Positions 6,106 through 11,110 of a DNA stretch of 11,110 bases are shown in pieces. This DNA comes from Methanosarcinales archaeon. GTDB lineage: Archaea; Halobacteriota; Syntropharchaeia; Alkanophagales; Methanospirareceae. The stretch covers positions 1 through 11,110 of the forward strand of contig JAUXGS010000015.1 in NCBI GenBank assembly GCA_030621945.1, written 5' to 3'. The translations under genes were made by a program, and so were the position numbers. The stretch's first letter is position 1. Each line of letters begins with the position of its first letter. The notes beneath the pieces are model-generated. The model was not told the origin of the DNA. It worked only from the letters and a program-made list of their open reading frames with translations, and ran no database searches.

Positions 6106-6696
6106 TTAAGGTGCTGCTAAAATGTAGAGAACAATCAAGCCCGATTCAATAAATGCAGCAACGAGGAGCAGAGGCACAATCAAGATGAGGTAAACTCTCA
6201 AACCCTCACCCAACATCATTTTTAACTGTCTTTCCTCTTTCCTCTTGAAAACCTCGCGTGCCAGTCTCAAGCCAATCGCCACACTGAAGAAATAAGCGGG
6301 GAGTTCAAACATGCCATGCGGCGCAATTGCAAGAAAGATAATCAAGCCCTCTTCGCGGGCAAACCAGCCGAGTAAACCACCGTTGAGAACGGCGGAAAAC
6401 AAGGGGAAAATGCCCATCAACGGTCCCGTTAAGATATTAAGGAAACACGTAAAGGCGTTATTCAAGAATATCACGATAAAAAACGCCAGAAAAATTAGCC
6501 ATGACGGATAGAGCTCTGTGAAATCTTCTATGCCCTCACTGAGCTGTTGAAGCCACGCCAATGACTCGTTAAAAGTTTCACTCATGAAACCCATATACCC
6601 TACGGCAATGGCGCCAGTGAAGAGGATAATAACAAACAAGATGTAAAATCGGAGCGAATGAAGATATTCTCGCAGTACTATTTCTCCTTCTTTCAT
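6106..6696 (-). CDS. SpoIIM-family (DUF95) integral membrane protein
   Basis: The 196-residue protein has about five to six hydrophobic segments, roughly at 16-36, 65-86, 88-112, 116-124 with 130-145, and 166-193. The motif APHGMFELPAY (125-135) is the hallmark of the stage II sporulation protein M / DUF95 family, and the paired Asn in FLNNAF (77-82) is also typical. In Bacillus SpoIIM works with SpoIID and SpoIIP in engulfment. Archaea do not sporulate and the archaeal role is unknown, so the name marks kinship only. It is the first gene of a two-gene unit with the MBL hydrolase. A TATA box 21-33 bp upstream of the ATG suggests a leaderless message. Confidence 0.85.
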   Translation of the reverse strand: MKEGEIVLREYLHSLRFYILFVIILFTGAIAVGYMGFMSETFNESLAWLQQLSEGIEDFTELYPSWLIFLAFFIVIFLNNAFTCFLNILTGPLMGIFPLFSAVLNGGLLGWFAREEGLIIFLAIAPHGMFELPAYFFSVAIGLRLAREVFKRKEERQLKMMLGEGLRVYLILIVPLLLVAAFIESGLIVLYILAAP

Positions 6697-6720
6697 TTTT
6701 ATAAATGATGACTTTTGGGT

Positions 6721-6750
6721 TATATACTTTTGAGCAGAATGTATATACTT
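6721..6750 (-). promoter_or_regulatory. Two tandem TATA boxes upstream of the SpoIIM-family gene
   Basis: TATATACTT occurs at 6721-6729 and again at 6742-6750, read on the minus strand as AAGTATATA. The proximal copy, preceded by a BRE-like AAAAG context, is placed about 29 bp from the ATG at 6696, ideal for leaderless transcription. The distal copy is exactly 21 bp away, about two helical turns, and may be a second promoter or a chance repeat. Confidence 0.55.
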
Positions 6751-6774
6751 AGAGGTTATGGCAAATTCCCCTAA

Positions 6775-7233
6775 CTAAAACGAAGTGCTATAAAGGAAAG
6801 CATATTCTGTCGTAGTCGGCAACCTACGCCGTAATTTCCTTACATCATCGCGATAGATAAAAAGTTCGTCACCTTTTCCGCTACCTTCTCCTTCCTGTTC
6901 TTTCTGCTGCCCCTCTTTTCCTTCCCTTAATATCCGCCTCACGAGCTCGCAATCCAGCTTTCCATGCACCTTTGCTATTCCCCTACCATAGTCCGGCGTT
7001 AATTCTATGTAAATCGGGAGCCTCAATTTTCTATGCGCCTCTTCCGGGACGAATCTCGCTATCTCCTCCAGTTCGCCTCTCTTTATGCGATGAATGCTCC
7101 CATCTCTTCCCTGCACTGCAGGTTTATCTTCCTTGAGCAATGCCAAAAGAGTCTTTCTTTCGGCGGGCAAATGCACGTTGAGCGCTTTAACCGCCTTTAC
7201 GAAGATTTTGTCGTCGAACTTGCCTTTCATCAT
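6775..7233 (-). CDS. UPF0216 / DUF61 family protein
   Basis: The 152-residue protein matches the archaeal UPF0216 (DUF61) family. Diagnostic stretches are LNVHLPAERKTLLALL at 18-33, GRDGSIHRIKRGELE at 42-56, and RLPIYIEL at 71-78. The biochemical function of the family is unknown. Residues about 104-121 are a Gly/Glu/Lys/Gln-rich low-complexity linker that divides the conserved N-terminal part from a basic C-terminal tail (VRKLRRRLPTTTEYAF). Two ATGs are adjacent at 7233 and 7230, with no clear ribosome-binding site. The gene is divergent from the thermosome gene and 78 bp upstream of the SpoIIM-family gene in the same direction, with promoters in between. Confidence 0.87.
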   Translation of the reverse strand: MMKGKFDDKIFVKAVKALNVHLPAERKTLLALLKEDKPAVQGRDGSIHRIKRGELEEIARFVPEEAHRKLRLPIYIELTPDYGRGIAKVHGKLDCELVRRILREGKEGQQKEQEGEGSGKGDELFIYRDDVRKLRRRLPTTTEYAFLYSTSF

Positions 7234-7268
7234 TACTAAATTACATTGGGCATGTTAGAATTTGTACT

Positions 7269-7322
7269 TTCAACGTTAAACAACATTTATATAGAACTAC
7301 AAATATACTCAATAAAGGTGAT
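7269..7322 (+). promoter_or_regulatory. Thermosome promoter: TATA box, Shine-Dalgarno and near-palindrome
   Basis: The TATA box TTTATATA is at 7286-7293, which predicts transcription from about 7315. The ribosome-binding site GGTGAT is at 7317-7322, five bases before the ATG at 7328. Upstream of the TATA box is a 12-bp near-palindrome, TTCAACGTTAAA (7269-7280, one mismatched pair, AACGTT core). That is where BRE or a regulator would bind. The TATA region may also serve the divergent DUF61 gene. A heat-shock operator is possible but does not match a motif I know. Confidence 0.6.
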
Positions 7323-7327
7323 ATGAC

Positions 7328-8974
7328 ATGGCACAATTAGGTGGAACACCGATATTGGTTTTAAGAGAAGGCAGTGAGCGAACACGAGGTAGAGATGCGC
7401 AGAGCAGAAACATAATGGCAGCGAAGACCATTGCAAATGCCGTTAAGTCCACGCTTGGCCCGAAAGGGATGGACAAGATGTTAGTGGATTCAATGGGCGA
7501 TGTGGTCATAACAAACGACGGGGCGACGATATTAAAAGAGATGGATATCGAGCACCCCGCAGCGAAGATGATGGTGGAAATATCGAAGACGCAGGATGAA
7601 GAGGTTGGCGATGGAACAACAAGTGCAGTAATCATTGCGGGCGAGTTGCTCAAACGTGCGGAGGATCTTCTGGAACAGGAGGTGCATCCAACGTTGATCG
7701 CAGCGGGATATAGATTAGCGGCAGAGAAGGCATATGAAATTTTAGATGGTATAGCGGGAGATATTTCACCAAAGGATTCAAAGACACTACGGGAGATAGC
7801 AATAACATCTATGACCGGAAAAGGTGCGGGGACTGCACGAGAAATGTTGACTGATCTCGCAGTGAACGCAGTGAGTATGGTAGCGGAAAAAGGAGTGAAG
7901 GAGATAGACATTGACCACATAAAGTTAGAGAAGAAAATGGGTGGCAGCACTGAAGATACCGCATTGATCATGGGCATGATAATAGACAAGGAGCGTGTGC
8001 ATCCAGGCATGCCAAAAACAGTGAAGAATGCAAAGGTAGCGCTGATAAATTCTGCTATAGAAATAGAGAAGACCGAGGTGGATGCGAAGATAGAGATTAC
8101 CGCACCGGAACAGTTAAAAGCATTCCTGGAAGAAGAGGAGAAGATGCTGAAGGAGATGGTGGAGAAAGTGAAAGCGAGTGGTGCAAACGTGCTCTTCTGC
8201 CAGAAGGGAATAGATGACTTGGCACAGCATTATCTTTCAAAAGAAGGCATAGTTGCGGTGAGAAGAGTGAAAGAGAGCGACATGAAGAAGTTGGCAAGTG
8301 CAACAAGCGGGAAGATATTGACGAGCTTAGAGGAAGTTAGACCAGACGATCTTGGAAAAGCTGGGCAGGTTGAGGAAAGGAAGATCGGCGGAGAGGAGAT
8401 GATATTCGTCGAGGATTGTCAGAATCCGAAAGCCGTGTCTATACTGCTACGAGGCGGAACAGAGCATGTCGTGGATGAGCTGGAGCGAGGAATGCATGAC
8501 GCACTGAAAGTGGTAGCTGTTGCTTTGGAGGATGGCAAGTATGTCGCAGGAGGCGGAGCTGCGGAGATAGAACTGGCGCTCAAGCTGCGGGATTATGCCG
8601 CAAGCGTTGGAGGTCGGGAGCAGTTAGCAATACAAGCATTTGCTGATGCTGTCGAGGTCGTTCCGAGGGCGCTCGCCGAGAATGCGGGCTTAGACCCCAT
8701 TGATATGCTCGTGGCACTTCGGTCAGCTCATGAACGCGGCGAGAAGAATGCAGGCTTAGATGTGTTCAAGGGCGAACCGACAGATATGGTAAAGGCAGGT
8801 GTTATCGAGCCGCTACGGGTAAAGACGCAGGCTATCAGCTCAGGAACGGAATCAGCAACGATGATTCTGAGGATAGACGATGTAATTGCATCGAGTAAGG
8901 AGTCAATGCCAGCCGGTGGAGGTATGCCTCCTGGCGGTGGCGGCATGGGCATGGAAGGAATGGGAGATTACTAA
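7328..8974 (+). CDS. ths: Thermosome subunit (group II chaperonin)
   Basis: This is an ATP-driven double-ring folding chaperone of the archaeal cytosol, relative of eukaryotic CCT. The 548-residue length is standard. Visible motifs include [11 protein letters not shown] (42-52), NDGATIL (63-69), the nucleotide-binding GDGTTSAV (94-101), D391 in the GMHDAL segment (ATP hydrolysis), [11 protein letters not shown] (407-417) and the helical-protrusion region around 245-285. The C-terminal tail is rich in Gly and Met ([19 protein letters not shown]), as in other chaperonins, and lines the cavity floor. The start has a good GGTGAT ribosome-binding site. Only one subunit gene is in the window, so whether the ring is homo- or hetero-oligomeric cannot be told. 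It lies 101 bp upstream of dnaK, separated by an oligo-T terminator. Confidence 0.97.
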   Translation: MAQLGGTPILVLREGSERTRGRDAQSRNIMAAKTIANAVKSTLGPKGMDKMLVDSMGDVVITNDGATILKEMDIEHPAAKMMVEISKTQDEEVGDGTTSAVIIAGELLKRAEDLLEQEVHPTLIAAGYRLAAEKAYEILDGIAGDISPKDSKTLREIAITSMTGKGAGTAREMLTDLAVNAVSMVAEKGVKEIDIDHIKLEKKMGGSTEDTALIMGMIIDKERVHPGMPKTVKNAKVALINSAIEIEKTEVDAKIEITAPEQLKAFLEEEEKMLKEMVEKVKASGANVLFCQKGIDDLAQHYLSKEGIVAVRRVKESDMKKLASATSGKILTSLEEVRPDDLGKAGQVEERKIGGEEMIFVEDCQNPKAVSILLRGGTEHVVDELERGMHDALKVVAVALEDGKYVAGGGAAEIELALKLRDYAASVGGREQLAIQAFADAVEVVPRALAENAGLDPIDMLVALRSAHERGEKNAGLDVFKGEPTDMVKAGVIEPLRVKTQAISSGTESATMILRIDDVIASSKESMPAGGGMPPGGGGMGMEGMGDY

Positions 8975-8995
8975 TTCTTTCTTTTCCCTCCCCTC

Positions 8996-9014
8996 TTTTT
9001 TTATTTTTTATTTA
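8996..9014 (+). terminator. Oligo-T terminator of the thermosome gene, possibly with the dnaK TATA
   Basis: A pyrimidine-rich stretch after the stop leads into T7 (8996-9002) and T6 (9004-9009) with no hairpin, the usual form of archaeal termination. Its end, TTTATTTAAA (9005-9014), could also be the TATA box of dnaK. Transcription from it would start near 9035, about 40 bp before the dnaK ATG. Confidence 0.55.
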
Positions 9015-9075
9015 AACGCTGAGAACGTGTGTTTGATTTTAGCATAAGGAGTGGAAGATAGAGGAACAGATAAAA

Positions 9076-10974
9076 ATGGGAAGAATAATAGGCATTGACC
9101 TTGGAACAACGAACTCAGAAGCAGCTTTTGTAGATGAAAGTGGCGATGCAAAGATAATACCGAGTGCCGAGGGCAGTGCATACGGCGGAAAGATGTTCCC
9201 ATCGGTAGTGGCATTTACCAAGGAGGGTCAAAGGTTAGTAGGCGTAGCAGCGAAGCGGCAAGCGGTGGTTAATCCTGAAGGGACTATAAGAGAAACAAAG
9301 AGGCAGATGGGAACTTCAGAGAAGATCCATGTAAAGTCGGTAAACAAGGAGTTTACACCTCAAGAGATTTCCGCAATGGTGTTGCAGAAGATAAAAACGG
9401 ATGCAGAAGCATATTTAGGCGAAACCGTAGATGCAGCGGTTATTACCGTGCCCGCATATTTCGATGATAATCAGCGGCAGGCGACGAAGGACGCCGGCGA
9501 GATCGCGGGATTTGAAGTGAAACGGATAATAAACGAGCCTACGGCAGCGGCAATGGCTTACGGGCTTGGTAAGGAAGAAGAATATAAGGTTGCCGTTCTT
9601 GATTTTGGTGGCGGCACGTTCGATGTTACGATTATGGATATTGGTGAAGGAGTATTTGAGGTGCTTTCTACCAGCGGGGATACGCAGTTGGGCGGCACCG
9701 ATATGGATGCTGCGATTATAAATTGGCTTGTAGAAAGATTTAAAGCTAAGGAAGGGATAGATTTGCGGAATGACCTGACGGCGATGCAGCGGTTACGGGA
9801 TGAAGCGGAACGAGCGAAGATAGAACTCTCGTCTTCTATCACTACAACCATTAATCTGCCGTTCGTTGCAGTCTCAGAAGGTGAGCCGAAGCATTTTGAG
9901 GAGACGCTTACACGGGCAAAATTAGAAGAATTAACTGGGCCTACCCTGAGAAGGCTGGATCCACCTATACGACAAGCACTGAAAGATGCAAAGCTCTCGC
10001 CTGATGATATTGACAAGATAATACTTATTGGCGGACCAACGCGGATGCCGATCGTGAAAGAGCGGTTTGAGCGGATATTGGGGAAGAAGACAGAAGGAGG
10101 AGTTGACCCCATGCAATCAGTGGCACTCGGTGCGGCGATACAGGCAGGCATATTAGGAGGACAGGTGAAGGAAGAGATCGTTTTGCTTGATGTCATTCCG
10201 CTTACGCTCAGTGTGGAGACTTTAGGTGGTGTTGCAACTCCTTTGATAGAACGGAACACCACGATACCAACGAAGAAATCGCAGGTATTTACCACCGCGG
10301 CAGATAGTCAAACCAGCGTGGAGATACATATCTCGCAAGGTGAGAGACCGATGGCGACGGATAACACCTCGTTGGGACGATTCCATTTGGATGGTATTCC
10401 GCCAGCACCGCGTGGTATACCGCAGATAGAAGTGACATTTGACATAGATGCAAACGGGATTTTAAACGTCACGGCAAAGGATTTAGGGACGGGAAGGGAA
10501 GCTTCGATTAGAATCACCGCGTCAACGAAACTGCCAAAGGAAGATATAGACGAGATGGTGAAGGCTGCCGAGAAGTACAGTGAGGATGATAAGAAGCGTA
10601 AAGAGGAGATAGAACTCAGGAACCAGGCTGCTTCGCTCGTTTATACCACCGAGAAGACTATTGAAGAGCTGGGTGATAAGATAAGTAAAGACCAGAAGGA
10701 TAAGGTAGAACGTGCGAAGGATGCGTTGAAGGAGTCGTTGAAGGGGACGGACATGGCAAAGATAAAAGCGGGTGTGGACGAGCTGACGAAAGCGCTGCAC
10801 GAGGTTTCCGCAGTGGTGTATCAGGAAGCTGCGAAGCAGGCTGCAGAAGCTGAAGCCGCTAAACAAGGTACAGAGGAGGGCAAAGCAGAAACCGAAGCTG
10901 GAACAGGGGAGAAGAAGGAAGCGGGCGATTACGTTGATGTGGAATACGACGTGAAGGATGAGGAGGAGAAGTGA
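9076..10974 (+). CDS. dnaK: Molecular chaperone DnaK (Hsp70)
   Basis: This Hsp70 uses ATP to bind and release unfolded proteins, normally with DnaJ and GrpE. It has 632 residues. The ATPase domain contains [13 protein letters not shown] (6-18), the [12 protein letters not shown] segment (152-163), DFGGGTFDV (176-184) and IGGPTRMP (318-325). The linker [11 protein letters not shown] is at 369-379. The substrate-binding domain follows, then a helical lid (about 490-585) and an Ala/Glu-rich tail ending [12 protein letters not shown]. The long N-terminal insert of Gram-negative DnaK is missing, as in other archaeal and Gram-positive Hsp70s. The usual RTTPSVV segment is replaced by [13 protein letters not shown] (33-45). 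GAGG lies 11 nt before the ATG and AAGGAG further up. grpE and dnaJ are not in the window; they could follow beyond the right edge. Confidence 0.97.
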   Translation: MGRIIGIDLGTTNSEAAFVDESGDAKIIPSAEGSAYGGKMFPSVVAFTKEGQRLVGVAAKRQAVVNPEGTIRETKRQMGTSEKIHVKSVNKEFTPQEISAMVLQKIKTDAEAYLGETVDAAVITVPAYFDDNQRQATKDAGEIAGFEVKRIINEPTAAAMAYGLGKEEEYKVAVLDFGGGTFDVTIMDIGEGVFEVLSTSGDTQLGGTDMDAAIINWLVERFKAKEGIDLRNDLTAMQRLRDEAERAKIELSSSITTTINLPFVAVSEGEPKHFEETLTRAKLEELTGPTLRRLDPPIRQALKDAKLSPDDIDKIILIGGPTRMPIVKERFERILGKKTEGGVDPMQSVALGAAIQAGILGGQVKEEIVLLDVIPLTLSVETLGGVATPLIERNTTIPTKKSQVFTTAADSQTSVEIHISQGERPMATDNTSLGRFHLDGIPPAPRGIPQIEVTFDIDANGILNVTAKDLGTGREASIRITASTKLPKEDIDEMVKAAEKYSEDDKKRKEEIELRNQAASLVYTTEKTIEELGDKISKDQKDKVERAKDALKESLKGTDMAKIKAGVDELTKALHEVSAVVYQEAAKQAAEAEAAKQGTEEGKAETEAGTGEKKEAGDYVDVEYDVKDEEEK

Positions 10975-11028
10975 GTGAAGATTTCTTCACTATTCTACCC
11001 TCATACCGCTTTTATTTTTTATTTTATT
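10974..11028 (+). terminator. Hairpin at the dnaK stop plus T-rich terminator
   Basis: AGTGAAGA (10974-10981) and TCTTCACT (10984-10991) form a perfect inverted repeat that begins at the last base of the dnaK stop codon. The practical hairpin has a 7-bp stem and ATTT loop. About 20 bp later comes a T-rich tract, TTTTATTTTTTATTTTATTA (about 11010-11029). The T tract alone is likely sufficient for archaeal termination; the hairpin may protect or end the transcript. Confidence 0.6.
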
Positions 11029-11032
11029 ATTA

Positions 11033-11050
11033 GTGGCGAATGGCGCGAAT
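11033..11050. repeat. Short tandem motif GTGGCGAATGGCGCGAAT
   Basis: Two imperfect units, GGCGAAT (11035-11041) and GGCGCGAAT (11042-11050), follow each other. On the other strand they read ATTCGCGCCATTCGCC. From general knowledge, short arrays of 'ATTCGCG' units are dispersed in many environmental genomes, much like the decamer array at the left edge. With only two units, this is weak evidence. Confidence 0.35.
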
Positions 11051-11060
11051 AAGAACAATT

Positions 11061-11110
11061 AAGTTATATAGCTCCTAAAAGAAATACATTAGCTTTAGTT
11101 TTAGGGCGGG
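11061..11110 (+). promoter_or_regulatory. Possible promoter for a gene beyond the right edge
   Basis: AAGTTATATAGC (11061-11072) resembles an archaeal TATA box pointing right. No coding start is visible in the remaining bases, so this is tentative. Confidence 0.3.

Noticed and set aside
7309..8010. Long minus-strand open frame (233 codons) opposite the thermosome
   Set aside because: Antisense shadow of a strongly conserved gene; its composition (Ser/Ile/Pro-rich) mirrors the sense codons.
9558..10295. Long minus-strand open frame (245 codons) opposite dnaK
   Set aside because: Antisense shadow of DnaK with no own start signals or recognisable domain.

Overview
This window is a piece of an archaeal chromosome, most likely from a euryarchaeon. 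It carries an archaeal primase large subunit (PriL), PCNA, a group II chaperonin (thermosome), MfnA, a UPF0216/DUF61 protein and archaeal-style promoters (TATA boxes about 25 bp from starts, several genes near-leaderless). The base composition is moderate and AGA/AGG arginine codons are frequent. The gene set and style would suit an anaerobic methanogen- or ANME-related lineage (for example Methanophagales or Syntrophoarchaeia), but that placement is inference and not proven by any marker here.

Layout. Positions 1-3134 (minus strand) hold an informational operon read right to left: PCNA, then priL, then a 25-codon ATGA-coupled mini-ORF, then a coiled-coil VLRF1/Vms1-type peptidyl-tRNA release factor whose 3' end runs into a decamer-type dispersed repeat at the left edge. 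A 72-bp divergent promoter separates PCNA from a plus-strand Cas4/RecB-like iron-sulfur protein (3207-4055). Next comes mfnA (4188-5324), preceded by a structured leader. Positions 5439-6696 (minus) are a two-gene unit: a SpoIIM-family membrane protein followed by a metallo-beta-lactamase-fold hydrolase. A DUF61 gene (6775-7233, minus) is divergent from the thermosome gene (7328-8974, plus), which is followed by dnaK (9076-10974, plus). dnaK ends in a hairpin that overlaps its stop codon. The right edge has another short repeat and a possible promoter for a gene outside the window.

How it works together. The left operon joins DNA synthesis (sliding clamp, primase) with ribosome rescue (VLRF1). 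The right part is a protein-folding block (thermosome and Hsp70). The central genes are metabolic or of unknown role. No stretch over 300 bp lacks a gene; the longest gaps (about 70-135 bp) hold promoters, hairpins and oligo-T tracts. I saw no tRNA, rRNA, CRISPR array or intact mobile element. The window is mostly core archaeal genome. The parts most worth a second look are the mini-ORF with an in-frame TGA before VLRF1, the Cas4-like protein lacking the usual acidic residue of its nuclease motif, and the hairpin leader of mfnA.
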